Source: Phycisphaerales bacterium UBA3190 (GTDB lineage Bacteria > Planctomycetota > Phycisphaerae > Phycisphaerales > UBA1924). From it: a stretch of 64,000 nucleotides of DNA. The stretch is taken from positions 1 through 64,000 of the forward strand of contig DEXG01000036.1 in assembly GCA_002364005.1 (NCBI GenBank), in the 5' to 3' direction. The notes under the pieces were generated by a model. It did no database searches. It was given only the letters and a program-made list of their open reading frames with translations, and was not told the origin of the DNA. This document shows positions 7,734 to 15,973 of this stretch, piece after piece (positions within the stretch are counted from its first letter, which is position 1; each line of letters begins with the position of its first letter). A program made the translations under genes and the position numbers.

Positions 7734-9083
7734 ATGAAAGCCAAAAGTGCATTGACTGTTGCCATGGCTGCTGGTATTGCCAGCACCGCGGCCGCGTCCA
7801 ACACCCCGACGACCCTGGCCCCAACGCAGGCTCAGGTTCAGAACATCGCGCACATCTACTACAACGTCGCTTCGGGCGAGCGTGTGGTAACCGTGCTCGC
7901 TGGCTCGCAGACTGCTCCTGCAGATACCGGTGCCAGTGTTCCGATCTGGTCTGCCCTCGTGCAGAACCCCTGTACCGCACAGGGCTACACCACTTCGTAC
8001 TACTTCGGTGTTGATGATCCGACCAACACTTCAATGGGCGGTGCAACGGCTCTGGCCACCAATGTCACCAACCTCGACATGGGCGACATCGCTCTTGACA
8101 CCGTTGTTGACTGTGTGCAGGTGAACTGGGTTGTTTCGCACCCCGACACCGACACTGACAGCGACTCGATCGGTGACGGCGTCGAAGAGCTCGCAGGCCA
8201 GTGGATCGTCTGGGACGCCGACAACGGTCGCGTCACCAACCAGTCGACACGCCTGCCTCTCGTTGATTTCCTGTTCTTCAACCTTCCCGGTAATGTTGCT
8301 GCTGCAGGTTTCCTGAGCGGTTACACCCTGGACGTTGACCTCGTTGCCGGCTTCACCGGTACCGACCTCTCGTTCGAAATGGGCGACAGCGACGGCGACT
8401 GCCAGAGCGCTGCGTTCTGTAACAGCAGCGTCTTCGACAGCGCCACCAGCACCTTCCTGCCCATCGCTCAGTGCGACAACGACTTCGATAGTCTCGCTGA
8501 CAGCGACCTCGACGGTGACGGCCTATTCGACTTCTCGTGGACCGTTCGCTTCTACCAGCCCGGTACTGGCAACGACTTCGACAGCGACAGCGACACCGGT
8601 TCGGCAGCACCCAGTGCTTCGGACAGCATCGGCATCAGCTTCGGTTTCCCCGAAGGCTCGGCCAGCGACAACGGTGACGGCACTTGGACCTGGAATGTGG
8701 ATACTTCGGTTGAAGCACCCGGCACCGGTGTTGAAGACGGCTTCGCCATTTACAACCCGCCCGTCCCTGATGGCATGGGTGGCGAAATCATCACTCACAA
8801 CGGTTTCTACTGGTTCGGTGGCTTCGCATGTGAAGGCGTCCCGATTTCCGAAGGCGGTACTGGGTACGCACCCGCAGCTATGTTCCAGTTCGTTCTCTAC
8901 GGACCGGGCTCAGGCACCTGCAGCCCTGCTGACGTCAACGGTGACGGCCAGCTGAACTTCTTCGACGTTTCGCAGTTCATCCAGGACTACAACGCTGGTG
9001 GCGACTACAACGGCGACGGCGCAACGAACTTCTTCGATGTGTCGCAGTTCATCCAGGATTACAACGCAGGCGGCTGCCCGTAA
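7734..9083 (+). CDS. Secreted Asp/Ser-rich protein with C-terminal GC-type dockerin-like domain
   Basis: A 449-residue exported protein. GAGGAG at 7721-7726 is 7 bases before the ATG; the open frame further upstream lacks a start signal. The N-terminus is a signal peptide (KSALTVAMAAGIASTAAAS). The middle is of no recognised enzyme family but is rich in short Asp/Ser/Gly runs (TDTDSDS, DSDGDC, DSDLDGDGLFDF, FDSDSDTGS) that look like calcium-binding loops. The last 48 residues are two near-identical 24-residue units starting NGDG, each like one dockerin calcium loop plus helix, ending GGCP as in the planctomycete GC-type dockerin family. By analogy such tails may dock to a surface scaffold, but no partner is known here. 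A strong terminator follows. Confidence 0.8.
   Translation: MKAKSALTVAMAAGIASTAAASNTPTTLAPTQAQVQNIAHIYYNVASGERVVTVLAGSQTAPADTGASVPIWSALVQNPCTAQGYTTSYYFGVDDPTNTSMGGATALATNVTNLDMGDIALDTVVDCVQVNWVVSHPDTDTDSDSIGDGVEELAGQWIVWDADNGRVTNQSTRLPLVDFLFFNLPGNVAAAGFLSGYTLDVDLVAGFTGTDLSFEMGDSDGDCQSAAFCNSSVFDSATSTFLPIAQCDNDFDSLADSDLDGDGLFDFSWTVRFYQPGTGNDFDSDSDTGSAAPSASDSIGISFGFPEGSASDNGDGTWTWNVDTSVEAPGTGVEDGFAIYNPPVPDGMGGEIITHNGFYWFGGFACEGVPISEGGTGYAPAAMFQFVLYGPGSGTCSPADVNGDGQLNFFDVSQFIQDYNAGGDYNGDGATNFFDVSQFIQDYNAGGCP
8937..9080 (+). repeat. Tandem 72-bp repeat encoding the dockerin-like doublet
   Basis: Two in-frame 72-base units (8937-9008 and 9009-9080) each encode NGDGxxNFFDVSQFIQDYNA plus four residues. 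The proteins differ at only four positions, while the DNA differs mainly at third codon positions, so the duplication is not very recent or codons have drifted under protein-level selection. Confidence 0.9.
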
Positions 9084-9130
9084 TGTAATCATGGTTTGAA
9101 GGGCTCTTCGCCCCTCAATACAAAACCAAT

Positions 9131-9166
9131 GACACCCGCGACCTCGGTCGCGGGTGTCTTGTTTTT
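9131..9166 (+). terminator. Intrinsic terminator after the dockerin gene
   Basis: A perfect 12-bp stem, GACACCCGCGAC (9131-9142) with GTCGCGGGTGTC (9147-9158), CTCG loop, then TTGTTTTT. Confidence 0.92.
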
Positions 9167-9219
9167 GCCTACTTCATGCTCACATCGCCTGTGGTAAAGC
9201 GTCATGGGAGATCAAGGAA

Positions 9220-10731
9220 TCAGATGCCCGTGACGCCAAAATTCTGCAAGGCTTCGCGGAGCGGATCGAGGTGTTTGCTGTAGTTTTCGTGGCGGGATAC
9301 CGCTTTGCGATAGATCTGTTGACGCACCTGATCGGTCGAGGCGGTGATGACCGCCCGTTGGTGCTCGTAGAAACGCATGCAGGCCTCATCGAAGGGCAGG
9401 TCGAGGTGCTCAAGCAACCGCTTGGTCTGTCCCCGCTGATCAGCGACGATGTCTTCGTACACGACATCAAGTATCTGCAGGGAACAAACCTGCTTGAAGT
9501 GCTGAATGTACTGCTGATGGAGCCCGTAGAAATGCGCAAACCAATCCGGGCGATCGGTGTACGCGTGGGCGTTGTGGCCCTCGAAGTCGAGCAGGTACGC
9601 GCTGATGAAGTTGTCGAGGGGATTGCGATGGCAGATGATGACCCGGGCGTTGGGGAAAAGCTGCTCGATCAGCCCGAGGTGTTGGAAGTTGAGCAACATC
9701 TTGTCGCAGATTCGTTTGGGCTTGCTTCCCGCCGGTGACTGTTTTTCCATGTCCCGAAGGATTCGCCTGGCGGTACGATCCAGCGTCGCGGCTTTGAGGC
9801 CTGATGCTAACGCGCTGATGCTTGTCCCGGGATCAGATGGTGTCACGAGTTCGGCTGCTGCGGTGAAGATATTGATCCGCTCACCAGCGCCGTACGCCTC
9901 TGGGTGGGACGCGATGATCTGCTCGACCAGTGTGGTTCCGGAGCGGGGCATACCCACGATAAACACCGGCTTCTCTGAGCTCGAGCGGGAACGCGCGAGC
10001 TTGGGCATCGATTCGGCTGACCACGCCTCAAGGCGTGAATGCATCAAAGATTCGCGTGCTTCCGGGTCGTATGTCTTGGCGTTGAGGTCACTGCCTCGTG
10101 AGGCGGCGTCGTATGCCTTGTCGTATTGTTCAGTCTGGTCGTAGAGCTTAGCGAGGACATACCAGTGGGCAGCGAGAACTTTCGTGTCGGGATGGTTCTC
10201 TTCAGCCAGGGGCAGCAACGCGTCGATGCCTCTCTGCGGCTCTCCGATCTGTCCGAGCGTTCCCGCGTAGATACGCACCTGGCGGTGGTCTCTTTCGCCC
10301 GACTGGTACAGCTTGTCGAGCAGCGTGTAGGCCTCGTCGGTCTGTCCTGAGAGTCGTTGGAGCCAGGCCTTTGTGACCACATGCCCGGGGTTGTTCGGCT
10401 CAAGCTCGATCGCCTTATCGATCTCGCTGATCGCGTTTTCGGTGTCGTCGAGGCGGTGGTGCACCTCGCCGAGTTTGGCGTGAAAGGCGCCGACGCTGTC
10501 TTTAAGCGATACGGCTTTGCGGAGTGCCCGCCGTGACTCTTCGAATCGGCCGAGGATCATGTACGAGAGGCCAAGGGAGAAGTGCGCATAGGGCCATTTG
10601 GGTTGTTTCTCAACCAAGCCCTTGCTGCCCTCGAGGGCTCGCTCGCCGTGCCCATTCTGTTGGAGCTGGAGGATTCGTTCGTACTCGTCCGCAACCTGCT
10701 GAAACGCTTTGCTTTGTCCGCCTATAGCCAT
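9220..10731 (-). CDS. TPR-sulfotransferase fusion protein
   Basis: The 503-residue product joins about six tetratricopeptide-like helical repeats (residues 10-240; for example AHFSLGLSYMILGRFEESRR and VVTKAWLQRLSGQTDEAYTL) to a PAPS-dependent sulfotransferase domain. FIVGMPRSGTTLVE (about 257-270) is the 5'-phosphosulfate loop and RVIICHRNPLDNFISAYL (about 360) the 3'-phosphate motif. The architecture matches bacterial relatives of tyrosylprotein sulfotransferases, so a protein, glycan or lipid could be sulfated; the acceptor is unknown. No membrane segment is seen. The ATG at 10731 has no ribosome-binding site but a -10 box 5 bases upstream. Marine planctomycetes are rich in sulfated-polymer metabolism, which fits. 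Confidence 0.9.
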   Translation of the reverse strand: MAIGGQSKAFQQVADEYERILQLQQNGHGERALEGSKGLVEKQPKWPYAHFSLGLSYMILGRFEESRRALRKAVSLKDSVGAFHAKLGEVHHRLDDTENAISEIDKAIELEPNNPGHVVTKAWLQRLSGQTDEAYTLLDKLYQSGERDHRQVRIYAGTLGQIGEPQRGIDALLPLAEENHPDTKVLAAHWYVLAKLYDQTEQYDKAYDAASRGSDLNAKTYDPEARESLMHSRLEAWSAESMPKLARSRSSSEKPVFIVGMPRSGTTLVEQIIASHPEAYGAGERINIFTAAAELVTPSDPGTSISALASGLKAATLDRTARRILRDMEKQSPAGSKPKRICDKMLLNFQHLGLIEQLFPNARVIICHRNPLDNFISAYLLDFEGHNAHAYTDRPDWFAHFYGLHQQYIQHFKQVCSLQILDVVYEDIVADQRGQTKRLLEHLDLPFDEACMRFYEHQRAVITASTDQVRQQIYRKAVSRHENYSKHLDPLREALQNFGVTGI

Positions 10732-10736
10732 AACGC

Positions 10737-10742
10737 AGTGTA
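10737..10742 (-). promoter_or_regulatory. -10 box for leaderless TPR-sulfotransferase
   Basis: On the minus strand TACACT is followed by 5 bases (GCGTT) and the ATG at 10731. No ribosome-binding site is present. Confidence 0.5.
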
Positions 10743-10761
10743 TGCGATGATCCCAACGGCA

Positions 10762-11643
10762 TCACACCGTTTGCAATGGTTCGTTCACGGACTTTGTCGG
10801 CTTCTCGTTGAGTTCTTCAAGCGTCGGGAAGTACACGCCGTCTCTTTCCGGGTCGGTCGATTTGAGCAGGATCTCTCGTTCCCCGTCCCACTGAATCAGA
10901 TCGATGCTGCCGTCTGCTCGCTCAACGAGCGCGTTGCAGTTCCCCCGGTCGGTCCAGCACCCGCTGTTGAGGTAAGCCGGGCCTTCGTCGTGGAGTCGGA
11001 TCTCCGGGTTGTGGATGTGGCCGCAGATGATCCCGTCGTACCCGTGTTCCCTGGCGTAGTGGAGGGCGCTCTCCTCGAAGCGTCCGATGATCATGGTGGC
11101 TTTTTTGACGCGTGATTTGATGAACTTGGCCAGAGACCAGTATCGCAACCCGAGACGGCGTCGGATTCGGTTGACGATCCGGTTGATCCAGAAGGTGAAC
11201 TCGTACCCACGATCGCCAAGCTTGGCGATCCAGGGGGCGGTCCGGGTGACGAGATCGAACTGGTGGCCGTGCAGGACGAGGTAGCGCTGCCCGCTGGCGG
11301 TGACATGGGTGACGCGTTCGCTCAGGTTGATGTTCCCGAACTCCCGTTCGCTGTGCTGCTCGCCCAGGAAGTGCATAAGGAACTCATCGTGGTTGCCGAT
11401 GGTGTAGTGCACCTGGGCTTGCTTCTTGGCGAGCTTCAGGAGGCGCTGGACGACATTGATGTGTTCCTGGGTGTTCTTGGCCTTGAGCAGGCCGGCCTGC
11501 TTCCAGCGCCAGATGTCGATGATGTCACCGTTCAGGTAGAGAACATCAAACTCATTCTTTTTCAGGAAGCTGTAGATCAGTTTGGCCTCGGCCTTCTTGC
11601 TTCCAAGATGTAGGTCTGAGATCCAGCACGCTCTGTATCGCAT
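10762..11643 (-). CDS. LpxH-like metallophosphoesterase (UDP-2,3-diacylglucosamine diphosphatase family)
   Basis: The 293-residue calcineurin-like phosphoesterase begins WISDLHLGSKKAEA, then NGDIIDIW (two-metal site), IGNHDEFL, LHGHQFD and GHIHNPE: the D-x-H, GDxxD, GNHD and GHxH motifs in order. This branch is usually annotated as UDP-2,3-diacylglucosamine hydrolase, which removes UMP in lipid A synthesis, and the presence of kdsB and an ADP-heptose epimerase in the window suits that role. It is longer than E. coli LpxH and could act on another phosphodiester. The start at 11643 puts the first motif at residue 8; the open frame upstream is not family-like. The next gene upstream on this strand is far away. 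Confidence 0.8.
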   Translation of the reverse strand: MRYRACWISDLHLGSKKAEAKLIYSFLKKNEFDVLYLNGDIIDIWRWKQAGLLKAKNTQEHINVVQRLLKLAKKQAQVHYTIGNHDEFLMHFLGEQHSEREFGNINLSERVTHVTASGQRYLVLHGHQFDLVTRTAPWIAKLGDRGYEFTFWINRIVNRIRRRLGLRYWSLAKFIKSRVKKATMIIGRFEESALHYAREHGYDGIICGHIHNPEIRLHDEGPAYLNSGCWTDRGNCNALVERADGSIDLIQWDGEREILLKSTDPERDGVYFPTLEELNEKPTKSVNEPLQTV

Positions 11644-11871
11644 CGTGGCACCGCCTGTGGGTCGTTGGGCCAAGGTCATCCATGACTTGGGGAACATACC
11701 AAGGCAACAGCGTAGACGATGCTGGAACGGTGATGAGGACGGGGCGGCATGACTCACGAACTCTTCATAAACTGCTGCTTCGAGGCGACTTGTGGCATAC
11801 GCATATAGCGGAGGAAGGGTACTTCTGTTCAGATTCGGTCAGGATTGGCTCGTACTTCGTTGTCGATTTGG

Positions 11872-11877
11872 TATGCT
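11872..11877 (+). promoter_or_regulatory. Extended -10 box of the H-X9-DG prepilin gene
   Basis: TATGCT preceded by TGg would start RNA near 11884, giving a leader of about 24 bases that contains AGGGG (11896-11900) 7 bases before the ATG at 11908. Confidence 0.4.
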
Positions 11878-11907
11878 CTATGAGCGAGTTCTCGCAGGGG
11901 TTTCAAT

Positions 11908-12912
11908 ATGGACAACACCGTAATCAGTGATCGTGCTCGTGGCATCGTGCCCAGAAAGCATCGCCTTGGATTTACCCTCATCGAACTCCTGGTGGTGATC
12001 GCGATCATCGCCCTGCTGATCGGGATCCTCCTACCGGCGCTGGGTGGGGTCAGAGAGACTGCGCATGCCACCATCTGCACCTCGAACCTGCGTCAACTCG
12101 GGCTGGCCAACAGTCTGTATGCGCAGGATTACGACGGCCAGTCGATGCCGACCGGGCGGTTCGAGACTACCCGCGGCGATCGCAATAACCGTGGTGATCT
12201 GAACACGATCAACTGGGCTTATCTTTACAACAACCCGGGCAGCCGACGCAAGGGCGTCGGGCTCCTGATGGACTATGTCGACAACGCGACGGAGATCGTT
12301 GAGTGTCCCAAGAACGGACGGCGCGATCCGACAGGCACTGCGGACGACCCGGACAACATCCGCCTCGGGCTGTACTACGGCGACGGCGAACTCAACTTCG
12401 ATTACACTTTCAATGCCCCGGCCCAGGGGGCAAAGGACAGCGTCCAGTTTGATGTGTGGTACTCGACTGAGCGGAGCAACACGCTCGGTGCGGTGATCGA
12501 CAACACCATTCTCTCGACAGCCGCCGATCAGGGTTTCATCGAGCGCATGCCCGGGCTGCCGCTCATCATCGAGGAGAGCAGCTGGTGGTTCAATAACAAC
12601 GGGCCCCAGGGTGTCACTGATGGAGGGTGGGGCAACTACGACCAGTGGACGACGCGTCACAACGGCAAGGGCGGTTCGTATTACCAGGACGGGCATGTCG
12701 GGCTCTTTGAGCCGCCGACAAATGGCTATGTCAACGACGACCCCAACGAAAGCTATGGTGACACGGGCTTCAACTCGTGGAACATCTATGTGCGTCCTGG
12801 ACACCGCGGGGATCTGTATCGACTCTCGGATCTTGCTGATCCGCAGGCCAACACGCTGCGCGGGTTCAACCCCGGCTACGGCGCGATCAATCACCCTGGA
12901 CGGTATCGATAA
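11908..12912 (+). CDS. Type II secretion/prepilin-like protein with H-X9-DG motif
   Basis: The 334-residue protein has a basic leader ending G, cut before FTLIELLVVIAIIALLIGIL (Phe at +1, Glu at +5), the classic substrate of prepilin peptidase PilD. A long globular domain follows, with NLRQLGLANSLYAQDYDGQ early (a helix shared by the planctomycete DUF1559-like family) and RHNGKGGSYYQDGHV near residue 250: His, nine residues, then Asp-Gly, the H-X9-DG processing-associated motif. Planctomycetes carry many such pseudopilin-like surface proteins; function is unknown. The start is fixed by AGGGG at 11896-11900. It stands alone between divergent and convergent neighbours. Confidence 0.88.
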   Translation: MDNTVISDRARGIVPRKHRLGFTLIELLVVIAIIALLIGILLPALGGVRETAHATICTSNLRQLGLANSLYAQDYDGQSMPTGRFETTRGDRNNRGDLNTINWAYLYNNPGSRRKGVGLLMDYVDNATEIVECPKNGRRDPTGTADDPDNIRLGLYYGDGELNFDYTFNAPAQGAKDSVQFDVWYSTERSNTLGAVIDNTILSTAADQGFIERMPGLPLIIEESSWWFNNNGPQGVTDGGWGNYDQWTTRHNGKGGSYYQDGHVGLFEPPTNGYVNDDPNESYGDTGFNSWNIYVRPGHRGDLYRLSDLADPQANTLRGFNPGYGAINHPGRYR

Positions 12913-12938
12913 AAAGCCCGCACCTTTCAAGTGCGGGC
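12911..12938 (-). terminator. Terminator of the YeeE/YedE operon
   Basis: Read on the minus strand, GCCCGCAC, a 7-base loop and GTGCGGGC are followed by TTTTT. The T-run is on the minus side, so it ends the sulfur-import operon; it touches the last codon of the convergent prepilin gene. Confidence 0.85.
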
Positions 12939-12970
12939 CGTGGGGTGTGCAGTCGGTGGGACCGACGGTT

Positions 12971-13537
12971 TCAGGCGGTGGGGGGAGACGATTGTTTCCG
13001 TCCCAAGCGAGGCATGATCAGCACGGCCCCGATCGCGAGGGGAACGAGCAGAACGAACGGGCTGATGCCGATCTGGTCCGGAATCGTCACCTTGCCGATA
13101 CTGCCGACTTTCAAGATGTGCGTATTGAGCCAGGGGTACATCTCGGCGTAGATGCCCGCACCAACGAGCATGCCCAGCACGCCGACGATCGCATGGCGTG
13201 ATCCAGCCCCGATCGCGGCAACACCGGTGCCCGGGCAGTAGCCAAGGATCACCATGCCCACACCGAAGATCAGCCCGCCGAGGGTATTGGCGAGCAGTTC
13301 GGTGCCCTTGACATGCAGCGGGATGTCCATGCCCATGGCTCGCATGGAGTAGATGCCGAGACCGCCGACGATGATGGCGGTGAGCATGACCTTGAGGACG
13401 GTGAAGTCCTTGAGGCGGAACTGGTTGACGATGACATCGAAGCTGGCGACGCCGCCCTTGAAGAGCAGGAAGCCGAATACGAGCCCGGTGAGCGAGCCGA
13501 GCAGGAGTGTGGTTGGGTCAGCGAACCATGCGTTCAT
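12971..13537 (-). CDS. YeeE/YedE-type sulfur transporter half (second subunit)
   Basis: The 188-residue membrane protein has about five hydrophobic helices (LLLGSLTGLVFGFLLFKG; VMLTAIIVGGLGIYSM; LGGLIFGVGMVILGYCPGTG; HAIVGVLGMLVGAGIY; ISPFVLLVPLAIGAVL). LGYCPGTGVAAIGAGS carries the conserved Cys that in YeeE/TsuA proteins helps pass thiosulfate through the membrane. Together with the preceding gene it looks like one YeeE split into two subunits, like the PmpA/PmpB pair. The start overlaps the stop of that gene (ATGA), implying coupled translation. An open frame upstream is only the shadow of its neighbour. Confidence 0.85.
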   Translation of the reverse strand: MNAWFADPTTLLLGSLTGLVFGFLLFKGGVASFDVIVNQFRLKDFTVLKVMLTAIIVGGLGIYSMRAMGMDIPLHVKGTELLANTLGGLIFGVGMVILGYCPGTGVAAIGAGSRHAIVGVLGMLVGAGIYAEMYPWLNTHILKVGSIGKVTIPDQIGISPFVLLVPLAIGAVLIMPRLGRKQSSPPTA

Positions 13538-14115
13538 GATGCACCACCTTTCTGGTTTCGATTGAGCTTGGAATAAAGGAGCATGGCGGTCGGAACGCCG
13601 CTGGCAAACATGGCCGCGAGGAAGATCCAGCCGGAAGTGGAAAGCTGCATACCACCCGAGAGACCGTGCCCCGAGGTGCAGCCGCCGGCCATGCGTGCAC
13701 CGAAGATCAAGATGGCACCACCCACGAAAGCCCCCAGCATGCGTTTGGGAACCGATGGGCCGAAGCGTTGTACCCAAAGCTCGGGGACCGACTCGCCTTT
13801 GACCGGGCCAGAGAGCCGGGCGGCGATGAATGCGCCCATGGCCAGAAACACGACGAGGGCGAACTGCCATTCAAATACGGGCTTGGGTTCGCCAGCAGTG
13901 CCGAGGTACTTCACGAAATACGGCTCGGACTCAACATGCTCCGATGCCACAAGGCGTTCGATCCCGCCCGCAGCACGGACCATCGTGGTAGAGGTCCCCA
14001 GCGCCTTGTTCATGGTGGCGAAGGTGATCCATGAGAGGATACCCAGAAGCGTCCCCACAAGGTAGGGAGACCATCGGCGCGCTTTCATGAGTCTTCCAAT
14101 GGGGTTGGCCGACAT
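13534..14115 (-). CDS. YeeE/YedE-type sulfur transporter half (first subunit)
   Basis: The 193-residue membrane protein has an N-terminal helix (YLVGTLLGILSWITFATM), then a long loop and three further helices. GARMAGGCTSGHGLSG (about residue 145) is the hallmark Cys motif of YeeE/YedE thiosulfate or sulfur transporters. AAAGGAGC lies just before its ATG at 14115. The upstream 24-base gap to arsR contains one of two identical inverted repeats. Known relatives import thiosulfate or related sulfur species and are often controlled by sulfide-sensing ArsR proteins, which fits the neighbourhood; the substrate here is inferred. Confidence 0.87.
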   Translation of the reverse strand: MSANPIGRLMKARRWSPYLVGTLLGILSWITFATMNKALGTSTTMVRAAGGIERLVASEHVESEPYFVKYLGTAGEPKPVFEWQFALVVFLAMGAFIAARLSGPVKGESVPELWVQRFGPSVPKRMLGAFVGGAILIFGARMAGGCTSGHGLSGGMQLSTSGWIFLAAMFASGVPTAMLLYSKLNRNQKGGAS

Positions 14116-14131
14116 GTCGCAGCTCCTTTCG

Positions 14132-14149
14132 TATCGCGATTAAGCGATA
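14132..14149. promoter_or_regulatory. ArsR-type operator, transporter copy
   Basis: Perfect inverted repeat TATCGC - 6 bases - GCGATA, overlapping the last codons of arsR and lying just upstream of the transporter's ribosome-binding site. The same half-sites and spacing recur at 14498-14515. Confidence 0.75.
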
Positions 14150-14487
14150 TTATGTGTGTCTTTGCGCTCAGGCACCACTGTCGCGGGCATGCGGTAGCGG
14201 GCCTGAATGCACTGAATGATCGATCGCATCCCGGGCTCGATGACCCAGCAGATCATGCGCCGCCCATCGCGTTCCATGGCAATCAGGCCGTGCTCGCGAA
14301 GGCGTTTGAGATGCTCAGAAGTGACATTCTGAGGCGTATTCGTGGCTTGGGCGATCTCCCCAACACTCATCCGGTTGTCGAGGAGCATCTCGACGATCTG
14401 CAGGCGGACCGGGTGAGCGATCACTTTCAGGCATTGAGCTGCTTCTCGGAGATGCTCGATCGGGGTGAGGGCGTCTATGGGGGGCAT
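14140..14487 (-). CDS. ArsR/SmtB-family transcriptional regulator
   Basis: The 115-residue winged-helix repressor has AHPVRLQIVEML (helix 2), SVGEIAQATNTPQNVTSEHLKRLREHGLI (helix-turn-helix; the recognition helix is QNVTSEHLKRL) and a beta-wing RDGRRMICWVI. Cys residues occur at QCLKVIAHP, MICWV and IIQCIQ; two of these are in the first and last helices, where sulfide- or metal-sensing family members place their sensor thiols, so a thiol/persulfide sensor is plausible. The ATG at 14487 lies 10 bases from a perfect inverted repeat found again before the transporter genes, indicating autoregulation and control of sulfur uptake. The first upstream in-frame codons are not family-like. Confidence 0.88.
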   Translation of the reverse strand: MPPIDALTPIEHLREAAQCLKVIAHPVRLQIVEMLLDNRMSVGEIAQATNTPQNVTSEHLKRLREHGLIAMERDGRRMICWVIEPGMRSIIQCIQARYRMPATVVPERKDTHNIA

Positions 14488-14497
14488 GAGTGAATAG

Positions 14498-14515
14498 TAT
14501 CGCGTTAGTGCGATA
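14498..14515. promoter_or_regulatory. ArsR-type operator, autoregulatory copy
   Basis: Perfect inverted repeat TATCGC - 6 bases - GCGATA, 10 bases upstream of the arsR start. Identical half-sites and spacing to the copy at 14132-14149; the spacers differ (GTTAGT versus GATTAA), as expected for a protein reading only the half-sites. Confidence 0.78.
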
Positions 14516-14648
14516 TATTCAAGTGGTGTGCGAAGTGAGCTTCGCTGAAAAGGAAATCTGACCACAATCGCAGCCGGGCCTACGATCTCGACCCGCGATT
14601 CAGGCGTGTTTCGTGGGCACACTCGACCCAATCACTGGAGATGCCAGC

Positions 14649-15119
14649 ATGGAAACGACACTCATTATCCTCAAGCCCGATGCCGTTCAGCGTGGGCTCA
14701 TGGGCAAGATCATCACCCGATTCGAAGAGAAGGGCCTGGCCATCGTCGGCATGAAAATGATGACGATCAGCCAAGAGCTGGCCGCGACCCACTACGAAGC
14801 ACACAAAGAGCGTCCGTTCTACAACGGGCTTGTTGGTTTCATGACCAGCTCACCCGTGCTTGTCATGGCCGTGCGTGGTGTGGGCGCCATCGCCATCAGC
14901 CGTTCGATGATGGGGGCGACCTTTGGTTCGCAGGCCGACGCTGGCACGATCCGTGGCGACTTCGGTGTTTCCAACTCGTTCAACCTGATCCATGGCTCAG
15001 ACAGCCCCGAAGCAGCTGAGCGTGAACTGGGACTCTTCTTCAACGATGGTGAGGTCCTCGAGCTTGACCGTGCGATTGAAAGCTGGGTCTATGACATGGC
15101 CGGCGGCTCGCCTGAATAA
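14649..15119 (+). CDS. ndk: Nucleoside diphosphate kinase
   Basis: Ndk moves the gamma phosphate from ATP to other nucleoside diphosphates through a phospho-His. The 156-residue product shows TLIILKPDAVQRGLMGKII at the start and NLIHGSDSPEAAERELGLFF near residue 115, with the catalytic His in NLIHGSDS. The length is slightly more than the usual 140-150 because of a short acidic C-terminal tail. GGAG ends 8 bases before the ATG at 14649, so the longer open frame from 14613 is not needed. It is divergent from arsR and ends at a strong terminator. Confidence 0.97.
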   Translation: METTLIILKPDAVQRGLMGKIITRFEEKGLAIVGMKMMTISQELAATHYEAHKERPFYNGLVGFMTSSPVLVMAVRGVGAIAISRSMMGATFGSQADAGTIRGDFGVSNSFNLIHGSDSPEAAERELGLFFNDGEVLELDRAIESWVYDMAGGSPE

Positions 15120-15151
15120 GATCTTTATGCCCAGGCATTAAGACCGCGTGA

Positions 15152-15184
15152 AAACCCCCGTCGATACGGGGGTTTCTTTCTTTT
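15152..15184 (+). terminator. Intrinsic terminator after ndk
   Basis: AAACCCCCGT (15152-15161), CGAT loop, ACGGGGGTTT (15166-15175), followed by a T-rich run TTTCTTTCTTTT. Confidence 0.92.
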
Positions 15185-15287
15185 GGTTGTCCCAGCGTGG
15201 GAATCATACGAACGAGAGATCCTCCATGAATCTTGGTCATGCGAGGGCAACAGTTCGGTATTTTCAACGATTCCAAAGGAGAGAGAT

Positions 15288-15944
15288 ATGAACCGTTTCG
15301 CAGCAATCGTCGCAATCGCAGGTGCATCAGTCGTCGCAAACGCGGGTGTGTACGAAAGCTTTGAGCTTGGCACTGGCGCACTCGATCAGGGCTTCCAGAT
15401 CGAGCAGGGTGGTGTCGGTACCGCGCCGTACTTTATGAACGCCCAGGGCAATGATGACAGCTTCCAGGAGTTCTATGTGATGCGCTTCGACCTGAGCGCC
15501 TTTAGCGGTGCTGCCGTCCAGGGCGTCACCATCGACCTTACCCACTCGGAAGCGTTCTTCTCAACCTCGGGTCTCGTGCAGCTGAGCTACTCGACCGATG
15601 ACTCGTTCGATCTGAACTCACTCGTGGCAGACGCAAACACGGTCGGCGGCAACGCTCAGCTCGCTGCTTCGCAGGTCGCGCTGTTCGACTTCGTCACCGG
15701 CAACGACGGCGTCACTGACACGATCAGCCTGAACGATGTCGATGGGCTCTTCGCGGACATCGAATCAGGCAGCATGATCACCCTGATCCTCGAAGCCGCC
15801 GAGTCAACCACATCGGCAACATACGCTGGTCTGGGCAACACGGCAAACGGCGGCCCCGTGCTGAATGTCGTCGTCCCAACTCCCGGTTCACTCGCTTTGA
15901 TCGGCCTTGGTGGACTGATATCCACACGCCGTCGCCGTGCATAA
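15288..15944 (+). CDS. Secreted protein with PTP-type PEP-CTERM sorting tail
   Basis: The 218-residue product has a signal peptide (RFAAIVAIAGASVVANA), a beta-rich domain with YVMRFDLSAFSGAAVQGVTI and a DNRLRE-like layout of the kind seen in secreted planctomycete proteins, and the sorting tail PTPGSLALIGLGGLISTRRRRA. The tail has the expected parts: a short Pro motif, a hydrophobic helix and an Arg cluster recognised by exosortase-type enzymes. Here the motif is PTP, not PEP. AAAGGAGAGAG before the ATG fixes the start. No function is recognised; a surface or sheath role is likely. The same tail occurs in the gene at 49835. Confidence 0.82.
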   Translation: MNRFAAIVAIAGASVVANAGVYESFELGTGALDQGFQIEQGGVGTAPYFMNAQGNDDSFQEFYVMRFDLSAFSGAAVQGVTIDLTHSEAFFSTSGLVQLSYSTDDSFDLNSLVADANTVGGNAQLAASQVALFDFVTGNDGVTDTISLNDVDGLFADIESGSMITLILEAAESTTSATYAGLGNTANGGPVLNVVVPTPGSLALIGLGGLISTRRRRA

Positions 15945-15973
15945 CCCAAGCTGAGACATCTCCATGCAAAAGA

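Noticed and set aside
8353..8610. Long antisense reading frames rich in Arg and Ser opposite the dockerin gene
   Set aside because: They arise from the GAC/GGC codon bias of the Asp/Gly-rich protein; no start signal or family resemblance.
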